From: Ruminococcus flavefaciens
GTDB taxonomy: Bacteria; Bacillota; Clostridia; Oscillospirales; Ruminococcaceae
Assembly: GCF_900116855.1 (NCBI RefSeq)
Contig: NZ_UETD01000020.1
Span: 1 to 38,479 of the forward strand
Direction: 5' to 3'
Length of the DNA: 38,479 bases
Shown: positions 1 to 7,333 of the stretch, piece by piece
How positions within the stretch are numbered: the first letter of the stretch is position 1
How the letters are laid out: each line of letters starts with the position of its first letter
Notes under the pieces: model-generated
The model's database searches: none
The model's input: only the letters and a program-made list of their open reading frames with translations
What the model was told of the DNA's origin: nothing
Position numbers and translations under genes: made by a program

Positions 1-55
1 CGACTGTGATCTTGTTTTCTGAATAATAAAGCTTTTCATTCTCTTTTTCAGCCAT
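1..55 (-). CDS. Excisionase-like protein, N-terminal fragment cut by window edge
   Basis: Only the first 18 residues are in the window, beginning MAEKENEKLYY. The start codon at 55-53 is preceded by AAGGAG eight bases away. The leader upstream (about 56-130) is nearly identical to that of the complete excisionase at 31492-31686 in element 2, which begins MAENKTE. The identification rests on that conserved leader and gene position, not on the fragment itself. Confidence 0.5.
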   Translation of the reverse strand, partial: MAEKENEKLYYSENKITV

Positions 56-130
56 TCGATCATACTCCTTCTATTTGTCTTGTTCATGTTTCCTGTGTGA
101 ATTAAAGTGTTCATTTTCATCTTTCCTTTA

Positions 131-165
131 CTAAAAATTAAAGGGTACGGTGTTTTACCGTACCC
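131..165 (-). terminator. Rho-independent terminator after the DUF6809-type gene
   Basis: A perfect 9-bp stem (GGGTACGGT at 143-151 with ACCGTACCC at 157-165) and 5-base loop is followed on the minus strand by TTTAATTTTT. It lies 20 bases past the stop codon of the gene at 185-463, so it should separate that gene from the excisionase. Confidence 0.8.
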
Positions 166-184
166 ATTCCGTTTAATTATTATG

Positions 185-463
185 TTATTTCAGGTTCTCG
201 CTACTGCCGAACATCACGTCAATAATCAGTTCAGTGCAGTCGCGGAAGCCTTGTATGTAACTCTCTGCTACCATTGTTTCGGACAGCATTCCCTGCATAT
301 CCGTTATCTCGTTCAGCAGCTTTCTGTCGTCAGCCGACAGCCTTTTCTCAAGCCTATCGCACATTTCAAGCAGCTCCAGACTTCGCTTTGCGTAGTCGGA
401 ATCCTGCCTCACGTCGTGCTGACACGGTATGACGTTTCCGTAGTATAGATCCTGCAACTTCAT
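185..463 (-). CDS. DUF6809-type small protein of mobile elements
   Basis: A 92-residue acidic helical protein beginning MKLQDLYYGNV. The LYYGN motif near the start, a middle segment of charged helix (LEMCDRLEKRLSADD) and a C-terminal stretch with YIQGFRDCTELIIDVM match the pattern I know from DUF6809 proteins, which are frequent in conjugative and mobilizable elements of Clostridia and have no known function. The open frame extends upstream to 634, but the start at 463 is chosen because GGGAGGTGA lies just before it and because the longer frame would run through the promoter-like sequence at 485-510. It is the last gene of the mobilization block and is closed by the terminator at 131-165. Family membership is from memory of the motif; the role is unknown. 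Confidence 0.7.
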   Translation of the reverse strand: MKLQDLYYGNVIPCQHDVRQDSDYAKRSLELLEMCDRLEKRLSADDRKLLNEITDMQGMLSETMVAESYIQGFRDCTELIIDVMFGSSENLK

Positions 464-484
464 CGCCGCGGTCACCTCCCGACC

Positions 485-510
485 AACAATCATACCACAG
501 CTCGCTGTCG
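485..510 (-). promoter_or_regulatory. Operator-like palindrome with -10 box before the DUF6809-type gene
   Basis: On the minus strand ACAGC-GA-GCTGT (497-508) is followed by GG and the -10-like TATGAT (489-494). Nearly the same sequence stands before the integrase of element 2 (31435-31456), although the two downstream genes are unrelated. The symmetric arms next to a -10 box suggest a repressor site; this is inference from conservation. Confidence 0.45.
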
Positions 511-569
511 AAATCCATTCATCAGACTTGACGAAAACCGACTGTTGAAACAACGCACACCTCACAGGA

Positions 570-1904
570 CTATCCCATGTGTATTCCGTGAGCTTCCTTG
601 CGCTCTCGCTCCTCGGCGAGTGCTTTGCTGTCAATGTGTTCCCGAGCGTACTCGGTATCGTCGACAGGCTCGTCCTCGATTATCGAAGCCACAGCTGTAA
701 CGCTGCCGATAATGCTATCAATACCGACTGTGATATCACTATCCACTTGGCTACTTTCAAGCTGAGCTTGTACTTGTACTCGTCGAGCTCTTTCAGCTTC
801 GAGCCATATTCCTCGTTCAGCTTCCCAGCCTGTGATGACAAGTTTGCTGTTGCTTTCTCCAGTTGAGCCGCCGCTGTTTCCGACAGTTCCGCTGCCTGAT
901 TCAGCAGTTCCCGACAGGTTTCTATGGTTGCTCTCTGCTCGGAGCGTACTGTTTTCAGCACCTGTTCTGTATCCGCTTTCGTCGCCAGCACCGAGAGTCG
1001 GCTGAGTATTTCCAGCTGCTCCTGCAACATCAGCTTGTTCAATTCTATCAGTGCTCTCCAGTTGGCATCGAGTACCAACACTGCTGGCTGAGTTTCCTCC
1101 GCAGCCGACAATTCCTTGTCGTACATCTGCTGCAATTCTTCTTGTTTCGAACTCATATTCCATATTCTCCTTTCTGTATTTGTCGCCGTGAATCTTATTG
1201 TCACGGCATCTTCTGCCATTAGGACAAGTGTAGGTAATATACTTTCGGTTGTCCTCCCACCGAACATCATAGCCCTGCTGCTTCATTAAGTAGCAGAACT
1301 GCTTCTTTGATTTTGCCTGTTTCATCACCTGATTGATGACATTCATCAGCTCCCACTTGAAGCTCTCGCCCTTCTTCGCTGACCTATACTCACGGTCGGA
1401 GAGGTAGTCTATATTCATTTTCTTCTTAGGAGCATCGAGTACATGGACTCCGTACCGCTGACAAATTTCATCGCTGAGCTTCATCAGTTCCTCGACTGTT
1501 TCCTTGTTGGAATGGTACTTCTTCCCGTCCTCGAAGCTGACGGAGTTGAAGACGAAGTGACTGTGAATATGCTCCCTATCGATATGAGTTGCCACAATAA
1601 CTTCATATTTGTTGAACGCTTTCTCTGCAAGCTCTACTGCAATTTTATGAGCGAGCTCAGGTTCGATTTCATATCTGCTCGGAAAGCTCTGCACCAGATG
1701 ATAGTACAGCCGACCGTCGGACTTGTGATATAAGTTCTTGGTCGCGGTCATTTCATCGAGCGCAGTCTCGGGTGAGCAGTTGACTCCCGTCACGAAACGC
1801 TTGTCCTCTGACACGGTCTTTTCCTTTCTGCTGACGTAGTTGAGGACGTTCCTCATGCCGCCAGCGGTCTGAGTTTTGTTGTTGATGAAATGAATGATAG
1901 GCAC
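570..1904 (-). CDS. MOB-P type relaxase (MobA/VirD2-like)
   Basis: This is the DNA-nicking enzyme that would process the element's oriT for conjugative transfer. The N-terminal 250 residues carry the family hallmarks: an early tyrosine in NYVSRKEK (about residue 25) as likely nucleophile and the metal-binding three-histidine motif HIDREHIHSHFVFNSV at about 115-130. The start is the GTG at 1904, preceded by GGAGGTGAGATA; a frame to 1931 exists but has no site. That GTG overlaps the mobC stop by one base (TAGTG), indicating translational coupling. The last 170 residues are low-complexity (Gly/Ser/Glu-rich) and coincide with a second gene read in another frame at 680-1156, as for mbeB/mbeD inside mbeA of ColE1. 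Length 444 residues is usual. No helicase or coupling protein is nearby, so transfer would need a helper. Confidence 0.9.
   Translation of the reverse strand: MPIIHFINNKTQTAGGMRNVLNYVSRKEKTVSEDKRFVTGVNCSPETALDEMTATKNLYHKSDGRLYYHLVQSFPSRYEIEPELAHKIAVELAEKAFNKYEVIVATHIDREHIHSHFVFNSVSFEDGKKYHSNKETVEELMKLSDEICQRYGVHVLDAPKKKMNIDYLSDREYRSAKKGESFKWELMNVINQVMKQAKSKKQFCYLMKQQGYDVRWEDNRKYITYTCPNGRRCRDNKIHGDKYRKENMEYEFETRRIAADVRQGIVGCGGNSASSVGTRCQLESTDRIEQADVAGAAGNTQPTLGAGDESGYRTGAENSTLRAESNHRNLSGTAESGSGTVGNSGGSTGESNSKLVITGWEAERGIWLEAERARRVQVQAQLESSQVDSDITVGIDSIIGSVTAVASIIEDEPVDDTEYAREHIDSKALAEERERKEAHGIHMG
680..1156 (-). CDS. Nested coiled-coil membrane protein inside the relaxase gene (MobB/MbeB-like position)
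   Basis: A 158-residue frame lies wholly inside the relaxase gene on the same strand in a different reading frame. It begins MSSKQEELQQMYDKEL, continues as about 120 residues of heptad-rich coiled coil (LIELNKLMLQEQLEILSRL, then TAAAQLEKATANLSSQAG) and ends with one hydrophobic membrane segment (WIVISQSVLIALSAALQLW). AAAGGAG stands 10 bases before its ATG. Meanwhile the relaxase frame over the same bases is low-complexity, which suggests the nested frame is the one under protein-level selection. ColE1-type mobilization regions have the same arrangement, where small nested proteins assist the relaxase and one is membrane-bound. I infer an accessory mobilization protein; no family was recognised by sequence. 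Confidence 0.7.
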   Translation of the reverse strand: MSSKQEELQQMYDKELSAAEETQPAVLVLDANWRALIELNKLMLQEQLEILSRLSVLATKADTEQVLKTVRSEQRATIETCRELLNQAAELSETAAAQLEKATANLSSQAGKLNEEYGSKLKELDEYKYKLSLKVAKWIVISQSVLIALSAALQLWLR

Positions 1905-2215
1905 TATCTCACCTCCTTGGCTATGTCGCAAACGGCTTGGGTGACAGCCTTGTGCTGTTCAATAAGCTCGTCCAGTCGGACAGAGTGCAGCCGTCCTTCG
2001 TGAGCCAGCATTGCTATCTGATTGAGGTTACGACCGATTGCTTTCTGCTGTTTTGCGACCTCGTCCAATCCGTCTGTTACTACGATTTTCTTATCAAGTG
2101 CCGACCTGAGAACGAAGTCGCTGAGGGACAGCTTGCGCCGCTGAGCCTTGTTGTGTATCCGCTCATACTCGTCATCGGTGCAGCGGATAGTGATCGTTCT
2201 GTTTCGTTTTCTCAT
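1904..2215 (-). CDS. mobC: Mobilization accessory protein MobC (ribbon-helix-helix)
   Basis: A 103-residue protein of the MobC family: an N-terminal ribbon-helix-helix-type DNA-binding segment (RTITIRCTDDEYERIHNKA, residues 5-23), then the diagnostic C-terminal motif KAIGRNLNQIAMLAH (about 63-77). MobC proteins bind oriT and help the relaxase open the strands. The stop codon overlaps the GTG start of the relaxase (TAGTG), so both are translated together. A homologue, broken after the same NLNQIA motif, lies at 31747-32067. The conserved non-coding block at 2376-2804 lies directly upstream, where oriT is expected. Confidence 0.9.
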   Translation of the reverse strand: MRKRNRTITIRCTDDEYERIHNKAQRRKLSLSDFVLRSALDKKIVVTDGLDEVAKQQKAIGRNLNQIAMLAHEGRLHSVRLDELIEQHKAVTQAVCDIAKEVR

Positions 2216-2375
2216 ATTATCACTCTCCTTTCATTGTACGATTTTTGAGAGGGGGTTTGGGGTTCGCCCCGACCAGCAAGCGTTCGGCGGACTGCCGAAT
2301 GCGATGCTGGCTTTTTCAAACCTCCGTCGCCTGTACGGCTCCGTCAGCGGTGGTTTTCTCCTTATGCCAATTCCG

Positions 2376-2804
2376 CCACACTCGCTCCACGTTGCGCAAC
2401 AATCGCTTTTGTGGGTACGGGTGGGATAACTACCCGATTTGGACTACTGCGGCAAAAATGGGCGTTTTTGTACGTGACAGTAACTCTGCCGTGACGGTAA
2501 AACTACCGACACGAAAACTTACTGACACGCCCCGCAGATGAAGCTATATAGAGCTTTGTGAGCTGTCATGCAGTGCCTGCGCGTCGGTAACATTTCTACC
2601 GTCACTACTGTCACACTGTCATTAGCAGAGAGAGGACTGCCTCCATATATATACCGATGGGAGAAGACAAAAACGAAGATTTCAATAAACGAGAAGCAAT
2701 TGTTTGTATAGATGCACAAGCGGCGTAATAGAAAACATATATTCGATTAGTAATAGTTGCCAACAAAGAAAACTCCCCACAGCAATTACTGTGGGGAGAG
2801 GTTT
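2376..2804. repeat. Conserved 0.43 kb non-coding block, copy 1 (candidate oriT/iteron region)
   Basis: This stretch aligns almost continuously with 32315-32741 in element 2, with scattered substitutions and no conserved reading frame. It holds: a segment around CACGTTGCG...ACTACCCGATTT (2388-2440); a cluster of short motifs in both orientations between about 2473 and 2622 (GTGACAGTAA, GTGACGGTAA, CTACCGACACG, TACCGTCAC); and, at its end, the hairpin 2773-2798. It lies directly upstream of mobC. Position and the mixed direct/inverted motifs suit an oriT or replication/relaxosome-binding site, but no nick site is recognised. Confidence 0.6.
2773..2798 (-). terminator. Terminator hairpin of the sigma-like gene
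   Basis: A perfect 10-bp stem (CTCCCCACAG / CTGTGGGGAG) with 6-base loop is followed on the minus strand by TTTTCTTTG. It comes five bases after the stop of the sigma-like gene at 2803-3096. The same hairpin is kept at 32710-32735 although that gene is absent there. Confidence 0.7.
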
Positions 2805-3096
2805 ACGACGCCGGATCGTTATTGGAAGTATTTGGTTGATTGGAAGATGTGTCAGGCGATTCGTTTTGCGAAAAGATGATCTTACACTGTTCAAACAGTT
2901 TCAGTATCCGTTTATAGTTGTAGCTGACTAATCCCGGATAACCGAAAGCTTTAGCTTCTTCATAGAGCGAGATATATTCATCACGAAGCCTGTCTAAAGC
3001 CCGTCGGCGAAGATCCTGCACAGCTCGGACAGTTGTACCCATTCTTTCCGCAATTTCATATGTATCAAGATCACTCTTGAATGAACAATACAGCAC
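2803..3096 (-). CDS. Truncated sigma-70-like region 4 protein
   Basis: The 97-residue frame contains a helix-turn-helix typical of sigma region 4: TYEIAERMGTTVRAVQDLRRR, residues 12-32, followed by an RLRDEY helix. The tail from residue 70 is hydrophilic and low in complexity (SSNQPNTSNNDPAS). The frame is open upstream for 22 more codons to a stop near 3162 without ATG; those codons (reading ALNKKQYSVLYCSF) look like the natural continuation of a longer protein. Region 2 is missing. The start given is a GTG with no clear ribosome site. The likely reading is a remnant of a sigma-factor-like gene whose 5' part was lost when the cargo at 3223 was placed beside it. Its old 5' region now overlaps the cargo promoter. 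Confidence 0.5.
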   Translation of the reverse strand: MLYCSFKSDLDTYEIAERMGTTVRAVQDLRRRALDRLRDEYISLYEEAKAFGYPGLVSYNYKRILKLFEQCKIIFSQNESPDTSSNQPNTSNNDPAS

Positions 3097-3149
3097 ACTG
3101 TACTGTTTTTTATTTAACGCTACATAATGTACATATTTAGTGAAATGAC

Positions 3150-3178
3150 TTGATTTTTTTTAAACGTCATGCTATAAT
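3150..3178 (+). promoter_or_regulatory. Promoter of cargo gene 1
   Basis: TTGATT (3150-3155) and a perfect TATAAT (3173-3178) are spaced 17 bases. ATGCTATA is repeated across and just after the -10 box. Transcription would give a leader of about 40 bases before the AAAGGAG site and ATG at 3223. Confidence 0.7.
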
Positions 3179-3222
3179 CATGCTATAGTCTTAATAAATA
3201 TATAAAGCAAAGGAGTAAATTA

Positions 3223-6200
3223 ATGCGTAAACTAATTTCATCAATCATTGCTGTTACAACTCTTATAAGTTTATCGTTTAACTGTTCATCAATGATTCCC
3301 GAAACAAATGCAGCATCATACAGAACTTCATACAAAATATATGGTGATCTCAACAATGATAAAGCAATTAATTCATTTGATGTAATATCAATGAGAAAAG
3401 CAATTATCAGCAGAGATACCACTCAGGACTTAGACTTTAATCGTGATGATAAGGTTGATTCAGCCGACTTAACTCTCTTGAGTGACTATGTCTTGGGCAA
3501 GAATACTTTTTTCGATGCGTATCTTTATGATGATGCAGATGAAGACTCTGTTTGTGATATGTTAGAAATAGCCATATTAGAATCAGATCCTGATTCAAAG
3601 GATAGCGATGGTGATACACTTTCCGACTTTGACGAAGTAGTGTACACCAACACTTCTCCAACAAATAAGAACACCCGAGGATTATCAGTAATGGATGATG
3701 CTGATGATGCTGATGGTGATAAGCTTACAAACAAAGAAGAAATATCAGCAAATACTAATCCTCAGCTTGATGACTCTGATTTGGACGGAATCAACGACTA
3801 TGATGAATTAAAAAAATATAAAACTGATCCTAATAATGAGGATTCTGATAATGATGGTATAATTGACGGAGATGAGATCAAACTTGGTCTGAAACCGGAT
3901 TCAGACAAATCTGATGGTCAGACACCTGATAATCAGAGGACATTTGAAAACAAAATATCAGCTTCAAATGATTTGCTTTCACATATAAACACAGAAGATA
4001 CTCCTTATGAAGTTTCTATTGATATAAAGTCAGCAGGAAATATTGAAAAAACTTTAACTATTCATACTGGAGCATTTTCAAATACTTCCGAAGATGACCG
4101 TTTTATAGGCAAGTCAATAATGTTTTCATATGATGAGAAACTGACTGTTGACACCGCAAAGATTTATTTCAAGCCCAAATCTATTGACGGCAGCATTGAA
4201 AACTATATGATCTTTGAGTTTTTTCCTGAAACTAATTATCTTCTGCCTGTAGAAACGAAGTACACATCAGATTCTGCATATGTTGAAACAAATGAATTGG
4301 GTACATTTACACTTGTTAAAATCAAAGATTCTTCACGATCATCAACTTCAGTGAAAATGGCACCATATAATGTCCTTGCTGACGAAAAGTCAGAAATATC
4401 AGTAGGAAAGAATGATGTAGTTTATGATTACGAACTAGGAGCACTTGAAGTTGCTTTTTTCGTTGATATATCTGGAAGCCTAACAGATAATCTTGAAGAA
4501 ACTAAAAAAAGCATCCACGACTGCAGCCAGGCTATATTTGAGCACTCAAATAATGCTTATGTAGAAATCATTGGATATTATACCGCTCCGAAGCAGTCAG
4601 CAACTAAACTGATCGTATATAAAAATTCTGCAAATGATAAGCTGTTTAATAGCATTGATTCAGTTGATGAAGCTCTTGAAACATTAACCCCCTTTACAAC
4701 TAATACACAAAACACGTTAAATAGTGCTATTTTTACACTTAATGGCATAAAAGGCGATTTATTTTCAAATGACAGCTCTCAAAAATATGCTTTTATAATG
4801 TCTAATTCAGATTATTCATTTACTAATAGTAATGAGTATAAATTAACAATACCTATCGCTGTTTGCGATTCTTTTGAGGAAATATACGATTCTAATATTC
4901 ATCTCAATTTTTTATTATCAAGAAGAATATTCAACAATACTGCTGCTGTAAATAATTTAAAAGACGCTTGCAGACCATATAATTTTGGCATATATTCTAA
5001 TTTGGAAAACGGCTATTTTGGTAACTCGGGATTTGCAAGATTGTATTCTGATGCTATTACGGATATTTATAAAGAATCTATCTGTTATGTTTCAACTTTA
5101 ACACCGCAAAGTATACCTAAAGAAGTAAACAGAAATGCATTTTTAAATAGTCTACCATTTTCTTACGACAAATCAAAAGTACCTGCTGCTGATGCTAATG
5201 GAAATATAAACTTTAAAGACGCAGCTGTAAAAATAGGCGCAGCATATTATGATGCAAACGGTAGCCTTGTATTTCCGTCTATGCTGGATGTTTGCAGTTA
5301 CAATGAGCTTACAAGAATCGGTTACGAGCAGTATATGAAAAATCGCAGTACTTCTGAACGCCTTATCGCCGGGTCTATACAGATCACACCGTTTAGTGAC
5401 AAGATATTGTATGAAGATAATGATGGTGATGGAATTCCAAATAAATGGGATGCAAGTCCAAACACTCCTATTGATTCAAACTTTAGAGTGTTAAATAGTT
5501 TGGATGGATTAACAATAGACGATCTAATGTCGGATGCTTACAAACAAAATATACGCGAATCAGATGATAGCTTTAATTCAATTCAACCTACAAGCGGTCA
5601 TATATTTACTGAAATAGCTGTGTCTTTGGCTGCGTGGTTTGGCGGAACGTCTGATGTTATAGATCTTGTTTTTGGAAAAGACCATAAATTGGGTAAATCA
5701 CCAATTGCTGAAAAAGCTCTATTGCATTATATTAATGGTTCTGGAAAAACGCTAGATGTTCCCTTGTCAATTGCTGTTGGAACAACAAAATGTCAAAGGC
5801 TGAGTTATTATTGGCAACTTAACAGTTTTTTTAGAATGGTTGAAAATACAGTAAAGCCGGATTATTCATATAAATTTGCAACTATAGGAAATACTGATAA
5901 GGACCTATGGCAAACGGATTATCATCTGAATGAAGGAAAACCGCATCAAGCTGGTACCGATTGGTGGTTTACTATAGGTGGAGGAAGAAATGCTCTAACA
6001 GCGGAGGTTAATTGTATAACAAATGCAAGTGGAACATTTTATTCAGCACAAATTTTATATTACGTCTATGATTTGTATGATTGGAGTAATAAAGAGGCTT
6101 TGGGCGCTTTGCATAAATGTGGAAAAGCCAGAAATTTTCTTGTAACTGGAGTATATCCAATAAAGATTACATGGGAAAAAGGGGCAAGATACCCTCAAAT

Positions 6201-6333
6201 TGGAGAACGCATCGATGCGGAAGTAGCCTTTGATTATGATAAAACCGAATTTGAAGGAATAGATGATAATGGCGCTTTGGCTAATGCATACAAAAAAGGG
6301 TGCGATTTTTATCATTTCAATGAAGCTAGATAA
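3223..6333 (+). CDS. Large secreted dockerin/TT3-repeat/vWA protein with unassigned C-terminal domain (cargo 1)
   Basis: A 1036-residue protein with a signal peptide (about 1-31). Residues 41-92 form a type I dockerin: two EF-hand-like halves, GDLNNDKAINSFDVI and LDFNRDDKVDSADLT. Residues 103-245 hold aspartate-rich calcium-type repeats such as DSDNDGIIDGDE (thrombospondin type 3-like), with one more at about 735. Residues 255-385 match the same region of the cargo protein at 33063-36866 (SPYE/TPYE, SIDIK, LLPVET, ETGT/ELGT motifs). A vWA domain with intact DxSxS (DISGS, about 410) follows. The last 200 residues have no counterpart in cargo 2; they contain DLYDW and LHKCGKARNF and I cannot assign them. 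AAAGGAG precedes the ATG. It is AT-rich compared with host genes, and a small membrane-protein gene follows. A dockerin would let it bind a cohesin scaffold or wall protein. A polymorphic effector is a reasonable reading but not shown. Confidence 0.8.
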   Translation: MRKLISSIIAVTTLISLSFNCSSMIPETNAASYRTSYKIYGDLNNDKAINSFDVISMRKAIISRDTTQDLDFNRDDKVDSADLTLLSDYVLGKNTFFDAYLYDDADEDSVCDMLEIAILESDPDSKDSDGDTLSDFDEVVYTNTSPTNKNTRGLSVMDDADDADGDKLTNKEEISANTNPQLDDSDLDGINDYDELKKYKTDPNNEDSDNDGIIDGDEIKLGLKPDSDKSDGQTPDNQRTFENKISASNDLLSHINTEDTPYEVSIDIKSAGNIEKTLTIHTGAFSNTSEDDRFIGKSIMFSYDEKLTVDTAKIYFKPKSIDGSIENYMIFEFFPETNYLLPVETKYTSDSAYVETNELGTFTLVKIKDSSRSSTSVKMAPYNVLADEKSEISVGKNDVVYDYELGALEVAFFVDISGSLTDNLEETKKSIHDCSQAIFEHSNNAYVEIIGYYTAPKQSATKLIVYKNSANDKLFNSIDSVDEALETLTPFTTNTQNTLNSAIFTLNGIKGDLFSNDSSQKYAFIMSNSDYSFTNSNEYKLTIPIAVCDSFEEIYDSNIHLNFLLSRRIFNNTAAVNNLKDACRPYNFGIYSNLENGYFGNSGFARLYSDAITDIYKESICYVSTLTPQSIPKEVNRNAFLNSLPFSYDKSKVPAADANGNINFKDAAVKIGAAYYDANGSLVFPSMLDVCSYNELTRIGYEQYMKNRSTSERLIAGSIQITPFSDKILYEDNDGDGIPNKWDASPNTPIDSNFRVLNSLDGLTIDDLMSDAYKQNIRESDDSFNSIQPTSGHIFTEIAVSLAAWFGGTSDVIDLVFGKDHKLGKSPIAEKALLHYINGSGKTLDVPLSIAVGTTKCQRLSYYWQLNSFFRMVENTVKPDYSYKFATIGNTDKDLWQTDYHLNEGKPHQAGTDWWFTIGGGRNALTAEVNCITNASGTFYSAQILYYVYDLYDWSNKEALGALHKCGKARNFLVTGVYPIKITWEKGARYPQIGERIDAEVAFDYDKTEFEGIDDNGALANAYKKGCDFYHFNEAR

Positions 6334-6397
6334 AACTCAAAACAATCATATTTGAGAGAATGTTGATTTTTATATGTAATAGAATGGAGAAAAAAGA

Positions 6398-6973
6398 ATG
6401 ATTTCTATTATAAAAAAAGGACTGATAACAGTATTCCTTATTAGTATATTATTGTTGATCTTTTACTATTCTTTTATAGTAAAACATTATGTTATAAAAC
6501 ACTACTCAAATATATATGCTATATTCGGAATAATTATATCAGTAGCATTGCTATTGATTATAATTGTATTTGAACATTTAGCAGATAGGAAAATCATAAA
6601 ATTAATATGTTCTATATTGATTATTTGCGTTTCCATTTTTGTCGGATGTGTTTCCTATGTAATTAAAGAAATTATTTGTGATGAAGAAATATTTTATGCT
6701 CCATTTGTTGCTAATTACGATGGAGATTCAGAAATTATATTATATGAATATAGCGGAATGCAGTCCAAGATAGGTTGCTTGTGTATAAAAGAAACCTCAA
6801 TTATCTATAAAAAAATACCAGATTCAGATTATATTATTGAAGGAGATTGTACTCTTACAGATCCTAATAATATATCACTAACTTACAATCCAAATGAACA
6901 TTCACTATATATGCAATACATTTGGAATAAGGAAAATGGAATCCATGAGAAAAAAATAACAATTGATAATTAA
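6398..6973 (+). CDS. Small membrane protein paired with cargo 1 (candidate immunity/partner)
   Basis: A 191-residue protein with three hydrophobic helices (about 8-28, 39-59, 66-88) followed by a roughly 100-residue hydrophilic domain (from IKEIICDEEIFYAP). I recognise no family. It starts 64 bases after the cargo 1 stop, with ATGGAGAAAAAAGA as a weak ribosome site, on the same strand and with the same low GC, so it probably shares the transcript. Its position matches the lipoprotein gene behind the cargo of element 2, although the sequences are unrelated. A different partner behind a different tail is the pattern expected of immunity genes in polymorphic toxin loci; that is inference only. 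Confidence 0.65.
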   Translation: MISIIKKGLITVFLISILLLIFYYSFIVKHYVIKHYSNIYAIFGIIISVALLLIIIVFEHLADRKIIKLICSILIICVSIFVGCVSYVIKEIICDEEIFYAPFVANYDGDSEIILYEYSGMQSKIGCLCIKETSIIYKKIPDSDYIIEGDCTLTDPNNISLTYNPNEHSLYMQYIWNKENGIHEKKITIDN

Positions 6974-7094
6974 ACTTACATATAGCATTATAATATTTTG
7001 TATTCGTCCACTATTATCTCATGAAGAATTTAATAGGGGCGTAAGAGAATACAATTAGGATTAATCTTCAATTTTAAAAAGTAACATGATAATT

Positions 7095-7124
7095 AAAGCC
7101 GATACGTAATGTATCGGCTTTATT
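7095..7124 (+). terminator. Terminator A downstream of cargo 1
   Basis: An 11-bp perfect stem (AAAGCCGATAC / GTATCGGCTTT) with 5-base loop, the 3' arm ending in T residues; the A-tract on the other side makes it potentially bidirectional. A second version lies at 7212-7242. Confidence 0.7.
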
Positions 7125-7211
7125 ACTATTCGATTTGGTTTGTCAATTATTCCGCTAAGAGTAGCTCCCATATTGCGGAGGATTATGTTATGTAGTAAAA
7201 AACTCGCCTTA

Positions 7212-7242
7212 AAAAAGCCGATACTATATGTATCGGCTTTTT
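7212..7242 (+). terminator. Terminator B, near copy of terminator A
   Basis: A 13-bp perfect stem (AAAAAGCCGATAC / GTATCGGCTTTTT) with loop TATAT. Stem and the following ATTCG-TTTG bases match terminator A 117 bases upstream, so the pair is a short direct duplication. Confidence 0.7.
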
Positions 7243-7304
7243 CCTATTCGGTTTGATGATGTTTTCTTCGATAAGGGAATCTTTCGTTGCAGGGCGTCCC
7301 CTCT

Positions 7305-7333
7305 CAAAAAACAGTCCACCGGACTGTTTTTTG
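7305..7333 (+). terminator. Strong hairpin with T-run, possible bidirectional terminator
   Basis: CAAAAAACAGTCC (7305-7317) pairs perfectly with GGACTGTTTTTTG (7321-7333) across a 3-base loop. Six T residues end the stem in either direction, so it could stop transcripts from both the element and the kinase gene. Confidence 0.55.

Larger units (their letters stand above)
1..7250. mobile_element. Integrative mobilizable element 1 (left end outside window)
   Basis: The gene order excisionase, DUF6809-type gene, relaxase, mobC (all minus strand), a conserved non-coding block, then a plus-strand cargo of a large secreted protein and a small membrane protein parallels element 2 at 29930-37850. Several segments match element 2 almost word for word: the excisionase leader, the relaxase 3' end, mobC and the block 2376-2804. 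The integrase and left attachment site would lie left of base 1. The right end is not defined: composition turns host-like after about 7.25 kb, and two near-identical hairpins at 7095-7121 and 7212-7242 are the only repeated structure there. It is an inferred element; the right boundary is a guess. Confidence 0.6.

Noticed and set aside
464..634. Longer version of the DUF6809-type gene starting at 634
   Set aside because: The extra 57 codons overlap the relaxase end and run through the operator-like sequence; the peptide from that stretch also appears in the unrelated integrase leader, showing it is non-coding DNA shared between elements.
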